Origin: Phycomyces blakesleeanus NRRL 1555(-)
Taxonomy: Eukaryota > Mucoromycota > Mucoromycetes > Mucorales > Phycomycetaceae
Direction of reading: 5' to 3'
Length of the DNA: 64,000 nt
NCBI RefSeq assembly: GCF_001638985.1
Contig: NW_017265137.1
Location: 1,577,054 to 1,641,053, forward strand
The notes under the pieces were generated by a model that saw only the letters and a list, made by a program, of their open reading frames with translations, ran no database searches and was not told the DNA's origin. Each line of letters opens with the position of its first letter. Positions within the stretch are counted from its first letter, which is position 1. The position numbers and the translations under genes are program-made. Below are positions 37,377 to 48,753 of the stretch, in pieces.

Positions 37377-38042
37377 TTGTAGCAGTTATTCTTGATGATC
37401 AAGTCTGTAATAAAAAAAACAAGTCAGAAGGATTTTTATAGATGTCAATTTCGCAAAATATAATATTGACCTTTGTTAATCTGGACAGCGATTGTGAAAT
37501 GAATGCATTTAAATGAGAGCAAACGAGTATCTATTATGATAATAAAAGAATGTATTAATTTTTATTGTTTATAAAAAAGTATTTAATAAAGAAGTATGTT
37601 ACCAAAAAAAAAGCCACTAATATAATAATGACAAACGTTGGAAAAGAGGAAAGGAGCAGAAAAGAAGAAAGAAAAAGACGTAAATTTTTTTTCCGCGTTT
37701 GAAACAAAATACCGAAAAGCTTATCCAATAAATGATAGCAAAAAAAACTGAAAAGAGGTGATCAATTGAGGCCAAAAAATGTATCAAGGCCGATTTGCAT
37801 CTCAGTGTTTCAAGAAGTTGTCTTTGAAGTGTTCCTGAAGCATCACTACCGCCTATAAATACTTAATATTTCTACTTGCAATTCAATGTCACTCACTCTT
37901 GATTATATCATCTCAACAAATCTACGTTGCGAATTTATTGTAATTTACATAACAAAATAGATGGATTGTCTCTTACAAAAGAGAATAAAAAAGAAAAAGA
38001 ACTAATATTAACAATTGAAAATATTATAATGTATTACAGATA
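37377..38042. promoter_or_regulatory. divergent promoter region inside CACTA element
   Basis: A 0.67-kb region between the divergent 75-aa and 310-aa genes. It contains splice-like signals for 5'-UTR exons of the minus gene, a CAAT-like and AT-rich stretch and several poly-A/T runs. No further coding sequence seen. Confidence 0.4.
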
Positions 38043-39171
38043 ATGCCTACCCCCAACCGCAGACTTGCTCCTTCTCTTGCTAGCACTGATGTCCAGTTGC
38101 TACAAGCTTTGAATGCGATGAAAGAAGAGATGAAGGCCATGAAGGATAAAATCACATTGATGGATACAAGAATCGGTGTAGTGATCACCGGTAACGCAAC
38201 CGCCATTAATGGCATTGATGCCTTGTCTGCCCTCCCAGCATCTGCGCATGTGCCCACTAATGTTGCATCCACTTCTGCTGCCCTTCCCATCACCGAATCA
38301 AGTGATACTAACGCTGTATTTGTAAGTATAAAGATACAAAAGACACTTGCCAATCTTGTTGCTAATTAAAATATAATAGGGATACATTCATGGTTATATG
38401 TGGAACCCAAAGCTAAAATCAAGAGACCAGGCAGAAATCCAAGCGAACGCCATAAAACCAAAGTGGGCAGTTGATGTTCGTTTTGATCGCTCTCCAAACA
38501 GAGAGTTAGTCAAACAACTCTTGTATTACTTGGAAAAGAAGTTTGCTGGCACTGATATGAGGACACGCGACCTTCGTAAGTGTATATATACAAACTTCTG
38601 TAGTAGACGTCGCCAGCAAAGGGAACTTCCGGAAACAAGACGAGCCTTGAATACTAATTCAAGAAGATCTGGCCGTGAAACTGATGTAAACTATATTTTC
38701 AATTTATGCTAAATAATAACAATTAGAATATTAATTGTATTGTCTTTTTCCTTTAGAACTACACTCGCCGTCGCCTTGCTTATGATGCTTACAAGGCTGA
38801 CATTGATCTCAAGATGGGTCGAAACTGCTCTGGACTGATCCAAAAGTCGGTCATGTCTGAAGGCGAATCAGACGATGATATGTCCCCCTCTCAGCCAAGA
38901 AATGAGATTCGTGTTGCTCGCCCAAGTTGGAGAAGTGACGAGGTAAAACCTAACAGTTTTCTTTTTTGAATGATGCCAGGCTGAATGTTAATATATGTTT
39001 ATTACTTAGCTTAACAAATTCATTACGGAGGTTGACTCGTTTGTTGTTAAGCAATTGGGTGCAAATTCCCGCCAACTGCTTAAGAGAGTTTATGGTAGAA
39101 CAGTGGAATCAACAGTCCCAATTGATTTAGATCCTGCTCTACCTCAATGGGCTCTTAAATATGGGTCATAA
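38043..39171 (+). CDS. 310-aa accessory protein of CACTA element
   Basis: Four exons, all in phase 0: 38043-38321, 38380-38685, 38757-38942 and 39010-39171; 310 aa ending in TAA. A probable coiled-coil lies at residues ~18-45 (LLQALNAMKEEMKAMKDK). An Ala/Ser/Thr-rich linker follows, then a Trp/Tyr-containing central part (GYIHGYMWNPK, KQLLYYLEKKFAGTDM), a basic stretch (RRRQQRELPETRRA), NYTRRRLAYDAYKADIDLK, an acidic patch (EGESDDDMS) and a C-terminal block (VVKQLGANSRQLLKRVYGRT, LPQWALKYGS). No named family was recognised. The basic segments suggest nucleic-acid or transposase binding, which is inference. It converges on the transposase, stops 139 bases apart. In plant CACTA elements a second protein (TnpA) binds subterminal repeats; an equivalent role is possible but unproven. 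Confidence 0.85.
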
Positions 39172-39310
39172 ATAAAACTCATTTTTCGTCGTTTTTTTTT
39201 CTTTTACTCTCAAAATTTCTTAACACATATGTATTGTTCGCAACATATATAATAAGACTACATTAGCTTATGTATTGAAATTTTTTATTAAAAAAGAAAT
39301 GTATTAAATA

Positions 39311-42300
39311 TTAATTGTATTGTTTGTGTGGTAAAGCGTTGACAAGTATTTTCTTATTATTTGTGCTGGTTTTATAATCACATGTTGCAACAACTGATGA
39401 TATTCGATGTACTGGCAAGATGCATTCAAAATCACACGCAATAAAATCTGCACTGCAGATGTCAACACTTTCCAACTCTCTTGAACGGTCATGCTCAATC
39501 TGGAACCACTTAACAAACGCAAACACGTGTTTATCTTGATAAACGACACGTGTTTGGAGCTCTGTGTTGTCTGCTGGTGGAGTGAAAGAGTGCAAGAACA
39601 GATACTGAATTTGGCCAGTGTATGCCAACCAATTATTGCCTTGACTTCCAAGGAACAGAGATTGAACAAATGAGCCGCGACCAGAAGCATATTTGCAGCC
39701 TTTGTAAACCTGACCAAGCAAATTGATTGATTTCAACTTTATGATTTGGTTGTCGACAAAGGAGAATGGAGAGGAGGGATGCTGGTAACCTTCAAGATTT
39801 GGCATGCAGTATGCGACTTTATAGTAATCAAGCAAATGAGGATAGTCGACATCACTCATTGCTGATGGGGGTTCGATATGGAGAGGAAATGCGGATGGAG
39901 GAAGAGGTTCATTGCCAAGGACTGGAAGAGAAGGGTTTGAGTATGCTTGGATGAAGGCTGATAGTCTGAACGGGCGCTGGGGAAAAGTTATTGTATTTTT
40001 TGAAGTGGAGGGTTGAGCTGTGGCAGTAAGCTTGGCGAGAAGAGGAAGAAACGGTACTTGGCTTGGGCATGTGAGAGCAGCATGAACGAAATCACCTTTG
40101 AATGTATCTTGGACGAAACTATTCATGTATGTAACCTCAAAGGAATCTTTTCTGTTCGTATTCACGTTCTTTAGCAGACCATTATATCGCTCAAACCCGA
40201 AGAGCCAATATCCATATACTGGTCCAAAATCACGGATGGTCTCGCGAAGATGGAGATGTAAATGCATGTTACAGGTGAGAATAGTTGGAGTGTAAATACG
40301 CTGGCACTCAGTACAGAATTCTTGAAGAAATTTATGGCCGTCATCAATGTCAGAGAACGTGATGCTTGGCTTTACTAATTGGCGGCAGGCATCAACAAAA
40401 CTGATCCAATTTCTGAACATTTCAATTGGCAGGACGGCCTTCAACAAGATAGGCGAATACACTAGCACCCAGGACTTCCATTCATCAGCTTTCATGTATG
40501 GAAAGCCCTTTCCGATCTTTGATTTCAACACCACGTAATCCATTGGCACCACCATTGTCTCTGCCATTGTTTGCATCGTAGCTAGCTTTCTATCGTCTAT
40601 CAGTCCTTCTTTTATCCACCGCTCCATCATTCTCTTTGGTGTCCCCAGGAATAAATTATGCATGGGATCGATGATCGTTCCACGTACTAGATCAAAGTAT
40701 CCAAGGCGATGCAGCTGCGACCATCGAACACCATTTTCGATTTCCAACTGATGCCTTTCTGAGGGCGTACTGGCACTCTTCCACTCCTCAGCATGCAACC
40801 TGTTTTCCAGACCGCTACGGATTTTCCACGTCGAATAGTCGAACCCACTGAAGTCGACCTGATTGGTGCTTGGTAACCTGGTAAACTGCCTCACACATCT
40901 GGGGCATGCACAAGTACTGTTGTGGGCGGTGAATCCACTGGTCTTCCTGGCGGCGGGGATGTCACAGGCAACCATATGTAACGCGGCACGTACATTAACA
41001 CCGGCTGGGCACTCAAAGGTCGGGATGGTTATCCCCGTAAACAACTGCAGCAATTCATCGACTATTGGCTTTAAATAGTGGTTGATCTCTTCGGTCTTTG
41101 GCTCCTTAGGACCAGGCATCAAACCAACAAGGATGACATTTTCAGGCTTAAATCTTTCCTCACGAGGCAAGTTATTTATCGCAAGGTAGATAGCTCCAGT
41201 TGAATATGTAACGCCATCAAATGGCTGGAACCAGTCGATGTTCATTGTTAGCATCAATGAACGAGGTTCATCCACAAACGATACGCCACTTTGGTCCTTT
41301 AGCTCCTTCCACATAGCACCATCATAGACGTCGCATAGTGTATCTACGACCTTAAGCTCTTTGTTCCATTGTCTGATTTTTTGCTCGAACCCAGAACGAA
41401 GAAAGAAAACTTGTAATGATCTCTGGATAGAGTTGTAGACGTATGATCGCTTGGCTACCATGGCACCAGAAGATGAAACCTTCATCAATTCACAATTGCA
41501 TGCTGATTGAGAACCATGCTTTTTGAAGTCGCAATGAGTAGGGAGAGGCACATCTTGTTCGTAAACCTTGTGGCAGTCTTCACATACAACAGACTTCTTG
41601 ATACCATTGGCGTAATTGGAAAAACCAGTCATTCTTTGCAGGCCAATAAGACTTGTTGGTAATTGGAAATCTTCGCCGTAGATCTTGAGTAACTGATTGA
41701 TAAATTCAATCAATACGGCGGCACCTTTGTTAACAACATAACGTGAGATAAAAAGAACGGCAAAGGTAGCAATGAACCGATGGACAGGGTTTTCAGGCAT
41801 GTTAGGAGCATCAAATGGGTCTATTTAAAATTAACAAAAATAAATTAGAACAAATTTTCTTTAGGTCTGTTTTTAAGAAAACAAAATCATTTATGACTGA
41901 CCTTCATTAACAAACTCTTCAACGTCTGTCTCGACACCTTCTTCTTCACCACTGCCAGAGTCAGAGTTTATGTCTCTTTCAATGTCAGAGTCATTGCCAT
42001 TGACCTCGCTGATCTCATCGTCTACCGAGACATTGTCAGCCATCGTGGCGGCATTCGAATCAGGTGAGTCGGCCTGATCGTCTATTTTTTCGATGGATTC
42101 AGATTGACAGGTCGGGATATATACAAATATAGATTAGTTTAGCTTATTGTCTCTACTGGTTTTCAAATATTTTTTTTTCTTTTCTTTTCTTACATTGGGT
42201 ATCAACGTCCATCATTTGTTCTTCTTGCACAGCTGTGTTTCATTAAAATTAAAAAAATAAAGAAGTTATTACTCAGTAATCGAAAAATAAACCCTGAATA

Positions 42301-42474
42301 TAACATACTATTTGCCAATCTTTCAGCCATATCCAGTCTCTCGATTCTCTCAAGCTCATCTTTTCTAATATGGCGCTCAGCGGTTCTGCTTGTCACCAAT
42401 GAGTATCCCTGTGAATTTCTGCTACATTGAGCACAACGGCAGACAACATTACGGCGGTGGGGGATAGAAGGCAT
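39311..42474 (-). CDS. CACTA transposase (Tnp2 family)
   Basis: Four exons on the minus strand, in phase: 42474-42309, 42232-42194, 42081-41902 and 41820-39311, giving 964 aa with no internal stop. The N-terminus has a CxxC pair (CRCAQC). An acidic Asp/Glu/Ser segment is encoded by exon 3. The large exon has a second Cys cluster (VCEDCHKVY, ~208-216) and the Tnp2 hallmark MNIDWFQPFDGVTYSTGAIY (~321-340). NLPREERFKPENVILVGL and PGPKEPK (~345-370), a CPRC motif and IDPMHNLFLGTPKRMMERW follow, all typical of Tnp2/CACTA transposases. Catalytic acidic residues are likely in the NIDW and IIDPMHN segments, by family analogy. It cuts and pastes the element by recognising its termini. The 2.5-kb last exon is typical of these genes. 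Confidence 0.93.
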
Positions 42475-42998
42475 TTTATGTGTTTTGTTTGATATGATTT
42501 ATTGAAAATAAAAAGAGGAACAAGCGTAAAATATACTTTATTTGCACCGACTTTATAATAAAAAAAAAAAGCACTATATTTTATAGTTGTTTAATTAAAT
42601 TCTTCTAACAAGTTCTTTTCTATATTATTAAATATAGAAAGAGACATGACAATTATGATATTATCAATTCATAGTCTTTATTCAAATGTTTTCAAGAATG
42701 CCTGTTGTGTGTAAAAGACATATATTTTTCTACTATGAGTTTATAAATAGATTATTGCGAGAGTAAATCCAGAAAATAGTAGGAATAAAAAAAAGGGGTG
42801 GTAGAATGAGAATTATGATAGGTCTCTGTATGTGAATTTAGCCTTCCGTACCAGACTGATATTCTAAAATTCTGTTAGCCAATGAAACCAACTAAAACTA
42901 CATCTTTGACCTGAACTTCAAAAAACACACTGAGTTGAAAAAAATCACTATTTCTACACATGTGTTTACCAACCTGGCCACATTGTTAATCAGGGCGG
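42475..42998. other. CACTA right subterminal region
   Basis: AT-rich 5' flank of the transposase gene, reaching the right terminus. It holds the transposase promoter and the ACACATGTGT palindrome at ~42,956. No other gene. Confidence 0.5.
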
Positions 42999-43009
42999 TT
43001 TTTCCAGTG
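42999..43009 (-). repeat. CACTA right terminal inverted repeat
   Basis: TTTTTCCAGTG, reverse complement of CACTGGAAAAA; followed by TAT. Confidence 0.92.
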
Positions 43010-44264
43010 TATATATAGACAAGTGATTACAAAAACAAAGCTCCAGAATTGATTTGATTCTCCAATAGATAGTTAAGCTGTAAAGAGAATTATGAAAAGC
43101 ATATTATAAGCAACCTTGTTAATTTCAAAGGTACCTCTACTAGATAAATAAAAAGTGATCCTCAGGCTTCTGAGCAAAACAAAATACATTTCTTTAGATT
43201 TGGGCTTTGAGAATGTAGGCAAATACATTGAGATACTAAAGATAAGTTTTTAGATTACAGAAATACAATGATTTAATACAATCAATACTTTATTGGATGA
43301 AATTAATGTCTTAATTATTGTTTTATAAAAACTTTGAAGCAGACAGTACTTGTTCTTGACCAGACAATTTGTATAATAAAAGATAATATCAAGTTTCAAT
43401 ATATAAACAAAGTTCAAATATGACTTGATCTGTTAGAATATCTTGTTTGCATAAAATGATTCTATTACTTCTGATGTTTTGAATATGTAGAGTATTGGTT
43501 CTAGTAAGAAAGACATTTTATAAAGCCCATTAAATATGAAAACTCCTGTTATTAAAAAACTGAAAGAGTAAAAAAGTAAGACTGTAAAAAATGAGATTCT
43601 TTTTGTTTTGTTTTTGTAAAGAGATCTTGAAAATAAGTGAACTTTTGAAGAAAATAAAAAGAAGTTATTGTCGAGTTTAAAAATAAGAAGGACCACAATA
43701 TCATAAAATAACAAACATCAGATGTTATCAAGTATTTAGAAAAAGACAAAAATATTAGTCACTCTAAATGCATGACAAAGAATGTTGGTTGTCTAATATG
43801 AAGTAATATGGGTAATTTGTTTGATTATACAAGTTTTTCTTAGTGTTCTTATGTTAAAGACAAGGCAGAACTGTGATATTTGTGTTTCAAAAGATTGAAA
43901 CAATAAGTAGACTGAGAATATTATATTATGTTTGAAAATAATATAAGTTAAATCGAATTACCTTATTGAAAGTTATCTTATCTACAGTATATATTGCATA
44001 AAAAATCTTAAAAAAAATTGTGAGCTGTTCCTGAACTCTTTTATGTATTCCATATCAGATATCAAATAATAGCAGAAATAATATGTCCTTTCCCTCTTCA
44101 TCAAGATCAATTAGTTGATTTTACTTATAAATAATCTTTTTTTTCTTTTTTTTCTATTTTTATTGTCCTTTCTTTATACAGAATCTTAAATGGGTAATAC
44201 TGTTTCCTTTTTGATTGAGCAAAAAAAATTCTAATTAATCTAGTTAAACTTCTATGTTGATTTT
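43010..44264. other. AT-rich flank right of CACTA
   Basis: No recognised gene. The frame at 43,433-43,714 (-) is Phe/Leu/Ile-rich low-complexity sequence and is probably chance. Confidence 0.45.
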
Positions 44265-44562
44265 AAGATTATTTTCAGCAGTGCACTTTATCTCCACTTT
44301 TACATTAAATTTAAAGATTTAGCTAAAGTTTGTCCTCCCAGCAGTTCGATTAAATACACTTTAAATATAAAAGACAGTTTTTTTTCTTTATCTTCCTATT
44401 AAATTTAATAGGAAGATAAAATTTATTAATGAAAACGCTCTCAAAATTTATTTAAAGAAAAAAATAAATTGAACTGCTGGAAAAATTGATCTTTTATTTA
44501 GATAAACTACCAGTATTTAACTTTAAATAAATAAAAGTTATCTCACTGCTGAAGATGCTTTA
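44265..44562. mobile_element. MITE-like palindromic element (right)
   Basis: An imperfect inverted repeat centred near 44,404. Ends read TTCAGCAGTGCACTTTATCTCC and, from the right, TTCAGCAGTGAGATAAC. The centre is a perfect 34-base palindrome (44,387-44,420). It directly abuts the inner end of the right inverted-repeat arm, which itself is half of another member. No open frame. Confidence 0.55.
44387..44420. repeat. perfect 34-bp palindrome
   Basis: Two 17-base halves, TTTATCTTCCTATTAAA and its exact reverse complement, with no spacer. It forms the centre of the MITE-like element. Confidence 0.95.
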
Positions 44563-47500
44563 AATTTTATCTCTCTGCTAAATTTGACAGGGATTTAAAA
44601 GTTTTAACTAAAAATGTTCTCAAAATTTATTTCCAAAAAAAAAATTGAACTGTTAGGTGAAGTAGCTTTTTTCTTTACTAACTTAGAGATGTTTGTTTTT
44701 ACAAAAAATAAAAGTTAGCTGACTGTTTGAGATGCTCTTATATATTTCTATTTCTCTCTCACTCTATTTACTATATCATTACTTTTTTGTCTCCTTCTAC
44801 TTTATATTTCTTTATTATTTTGCTCTTTCTTTTATATATTTTTCTTATAGCTTATTCTGATAACCTATAATAGCACAAGTCTACTTGGTCATAGGCATTC
44901 AGCAACTAGACTTAACTTACTTACACTATTTTATAGATGTATTTATGTGTTTATATGTTAGCATAATCAGAAAAAGATATCTTTTTTAATTTTATTGACT
45001 ACTTATAGCTTATAAGAGTTTATAATCATATATGCATATTTTTTATATGTGTCAAGTATTTGACATTTGCCTACTCTCTATATAGTCTTCAAATGTTTGT
45101 CTTTTTTCAAGTCTCTGTGTTAAATTATATTGGTATGCTTTAATCTCTCTCAATGAAAAACTATTTCATAGAAAAGTATACCCCAAAGTTAGATAGCTGC
45201 TTGAATTGTGTTTCTTTATAAAACTATTTACTATACCTTTTTTTTTTCTCTTTGCTAAATGACTCCACCCAGAAATGCTATCAAAATTACTGTCAGCATT
45301 AACATCAAACATAACCTCTTGTATTTTATGCTACAGACGGTATAGTGTATATAATATAGTGACGGATAGGATACTCTCTGCAAATTACAAAGGTGGCTTT
45401 CTGTTGTTATGTTAGGCTATTGATTGATGGACTGATTATGCATGAAAATCTTTTAGGAATCATACGGAATGTCTCTTTTTTGGGATAGCCCCATCTATTT
45501 TTTTCTTTTGAGTGGCAAAGAAAAAAAAGATAAAAGTACTCCTTTTTTCTGGTTTTCGTTTTTTCTCTTTCTTTCTTCAATGCGGCTGTCGATTAGGAAT
45601 TTCTAGCTATGAATGTAGCTATGAAAACCGATGACCACAGAACAGTGACGACAGCCGGTACTTTGCCCCAAAGTGGCGCCATCAGACATGGGTCATGGAC
45701 GGGACGCCATTGCTGTGAAGCGCGGGTAAAGATGTGTTACATGTGCTTCATGCCGTGTAGTCCTTGGCCCCCTCTGCAGTTGTGCCGCTTGTAAAAGCGT
45801 GATGAGTTCAGTCTGAGATAATACTCTGCTGTCCGCCTCCCTCGCCGTCAAGCCAGGTTTTCGTCCTGGGGGAGATTGAGCCACCTTGTGTGGGGACTAA
45901 GAGCTTGACAACCCTTTGTATCCTTTTTATATGTATAGAAAAATAAAGTAGATAGTAATAGTAGCAATAAGTTAATAAGTTAATAAATCAATTTTTTTTT
46001 CAAATAAAAACTATTTAAAACCATGTCTCCAAAAAACATCTGTCTTTTATTGTGCATTTAAGTTGATGAAAAATGAAAAATGAGTAATGAATAAGTTTGA
46101 CACGGTAATTACAAGAAGTCAAATGTAGAAAGAACTTGATTATAAGTACCGCCTAAAAACACCCGTTCTTTGAATATTTGTGCCATTACACAAAGTAGAC
46201 TGATTTTAGAACTGAATGGCCCTCTTTTAATCTTACACATTGCAATATAATTACGCGTAATAGTTGTCTAATCTAATTCACATTTAAAAGACTTTGTATG
46301 AAGATTGAAAATAAGAAACTCAATCTACCTACATTAGTCACTCAACTGATAATAATATTGAATATGTAATGCTGTTGCATCTGATTATATAAGATTAACA
46401 CGCCCTTAATGTAGTTGACGTACTTTCTGAAGCATACAAGGAGATGGCTGTTTCAAAAATTGAAACAAATTCAGCAAACTCAATTATTTTCTTTTTAAGA
46501 AAAATAACGCTTGGTACTAGCTAATCAACATATAAAAACAAAAGCCCAATCACTGTGTAGTGGATGACCTACAAACAGGAATAGCAAGAATAATTAAATG
46601 TCACAATTGATCACACTCAAGATTAACAATACTTAATACAGCCTACTCTAGCCCACTACCAAAGTATTGAAGGGCAGATAATCTCCAAGGTTGATGACCT
46701 TAATTACTCCAGAACAGAGGTATATAATTTTCCTTGTTAGTCAACAAAAAAAATCAACAGAGTTTTTTTTTTTTTTTGCTTGTATGTAGCAAAGCTCTGG
46801 TTGGTTGGTAGGTGGGACTCTTGCTCAAAAGATTTAAAAGATGTCAAAACTTGCTTTTTTGGTTTTTATGTTTTTGGAAAGTATAAAATATTAAATCTCT
46901 AGATATCTAGACTGGGAATGAGTGTTGATTGAGTTTTTCTTTGGCGTGTAAACAGTGAAGCAGAAAACTATATCTAATGATGACATTCGTGGCAACAAAA
47001 AGGAGTTCGATCAGATACGAAATCTCAGTGGTGTTTCCATGAAGTAAAAAAAAAAAACCTAGCCAAGTATAAAAGCAGACTCTAGAGTGGGTTCAAGGCG
47101 AGGTGGGGAGGTAAATTTGTACAGTATATTAAATCCATCAGAGGTTGGAGAGAAAAATCCAAAATTCGTGTGCTAGAATGTCTGCCAGTGGGGAAGCTCG
47201 AAGATATATACAAAGAGAAATAGTTTTATATAAAAAAAGTCTTCATTTTCAAAGAAAGACCAAGTAGGAGGTGGGAATGGAGTAGAAACACAGCATAGAA
47301 AACTGAGCATCAAGAAACCTTGCGATGAATTTACCTTAGCCAGATATTGTAAGGTGCATAAGGGAGGACAAAAGTGCAGAAAGATAAACTTCAGAGCCAC
47401 TGCGTATCATCAGGTCAGCAAATTGTGCAGTCAAGATCCTTTGAGGTAGCCAAACACGAGCTATGAAGGTTTGAAAGAAGAGTGAATAGTCATATATACT

Positions 47501-48346
47501 CTGAAACATTCTGCAAAGAAGGTGTGGTGAACGGGAGGAGGAAGAAGATAAGTGTCTAGAAATAGTATCCAAGTTTTGGACAATTTTGTAGACATCCCGA
47601 ATCCGGGGGGTCACGCAAAAAGGAAGTAAAACCAAGGGAAACCATATGGAGTAAAAGATACAAAACCCAGAAGATTATCCATAAAAGTCATCAGATTTAC
47701 CACAATAAAGTCAAAACTAGAAGGATGGAGGTTATTCGCGGCAAAGATGCTAAAGAAAAGATTGATGTATGAACGAAATCGACTGTTTCAAAAATTGGGA
47801 AAATGAAATGAAGAAGAGGGTTGATATCAGACAGATAATGATGAAAAAGGTGTATCTTACAAAGCATCACCAGATCAGAAGAAGCTGCCTTGAGTGATAA
47901 AGGAAATGACTAAGAAGGCAAGGTAGCAAAGGGATCCAGAAGAGCGACTATCTTGCTCGTCAACAATCTACAAGCTGTAAGTTGTGTTCATTCAGAGACT
48001 GCGAGGGCAACCCGACAGATAAAATACGGCTCTTGTGAAGATTGATACGTGCATTTGAAGCAGAGGCGTAAGTGGCGAGGTGGTGCTGTAATCAGGACAT
48101 GTCTTGGGTCTGCGAGCGAGAAACCAAAAGATCATCACCATATGCGAGTAGCTTTATGGGAAGAGAAGAGTATTGGCCGAAAGTATCTTGTATGCCAAAT
48201 CCAGGAAATTATGGATCGTGAATATGTTGGCGCAAAAATGGAGCGAAGACCAAGTTAAGCAGAGCAAGATACATGAGGTCATCCTCTCCGAATCTACACA
48301 TTTGACAAAGAGGAAAAGAGGAAGCTATTGACACTAATCTTAAGGG
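44559..48346 (-). repeat. right arm of 3.79-kb inverted repeat
   Basis: The reverse complement of 31,511-35,297. The outer boundary is inside the LINE reverse-transcriptase region, so this side carries only the 3' half of the LINE on the minus strand. After 48,346 the sequence is unrelated to the left flank. Confidence 0.93.
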
Positions 48347-48653
48347 TGGAAGATGACATGGTGGATTTTATCCACCAGTGTTTCTTGTATCGTTCATCGC
48401 AGTAAACTTAGAAGTATTAACGTAGGTGCAGAAATAGCCCGAAGTAGTTAGATAAATCTTTCTATTTGTTCCTTAATAAAGTTGTCTTTCTACCCGTATT
48501 CATTTTCTTGTCACCGAGTTGGACATTTACACTACATAACCAACCCACCATGTGTCACCACCATAACCCCCTTTTTTGTTTTTCTCAAACACAACGACAA
48601 GTGCACTTGGTTTTCTCTCTAAAAGCTGTTTCAATGGAAGATATTAATAACAC
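45850..48653. repeat. contig-end sequence duplicated across gap (copy 1)
   Basis: These 2,804 bases recur in the same orientation at 48,754-51,559. I found three differences: an N, an extra G near 48,824 and a C/T at ~49,308 relative to 46,402. This copy ends exactly at the N-gap. Confidence 0.93.
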
Positions 48654-48753
48654 NNNNNNNNNNNNNNNNNNNNNNNNNNNNNNNNNNNNNNNNNNNNNNN
48701 NNNNNNNNNNNNNNNNNNNNNNNNNNNNNNNNNNNNNNNNNNNNNNNNNNNNN
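48654..48753. other. assembly gap of 100 N
   Basis: Exactly 100 N, the conventional length for a gap of unknown size. It is flanked by duplicated contig ends. Confidence 0.99.

Larger units (their letters stand above)
36212..43009. mobile_element. CACTA/EnSpm-type DNA transposon, apparently intact
   Basis: A 6,798-base element bounded by perfect 11-base inverted termini CACTGGAAAAA (36,212-36,222 and, reverse complemented, 42,999-43,009). It is flanked by a 3-base duplication TAT (36,209-36,211 and 43,010-43,012), as expected for CACTA elements. It contains three spliced genes with no stop or frameshift: a Tnp2-family transposase (-), a convergent 310-aa gene (+) and a divergent 75-aa gene (-). 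ACACATGTGT occurs near both ends (36,350 and 42,956), a possible subterminal transposase site. It is nested in the loop of the large inverted repeat. Being unbroken and having perfect termini, it is likely recent and may be active. Confidence 0.9.

Noticed and set aside
38576..38603. An intron starting at CTTC|GTAAGTG in the 310-aa gene
   Set aside because: Splicing there creates an early stop, whereas reading through stays open and joins the next exon in phase.
43433..43749. Overlapping Phe-rich minus-strand frames of 65-93 codons
   Set aside because: Low-complexity AT-rich translation with no splice context.
48359..48380. GGTGGATTTTATCCACCAGTG as another CACTA terminus
   Set aside because: It ends in CAGTG and forms a hairpin, but no partner terminus was found.
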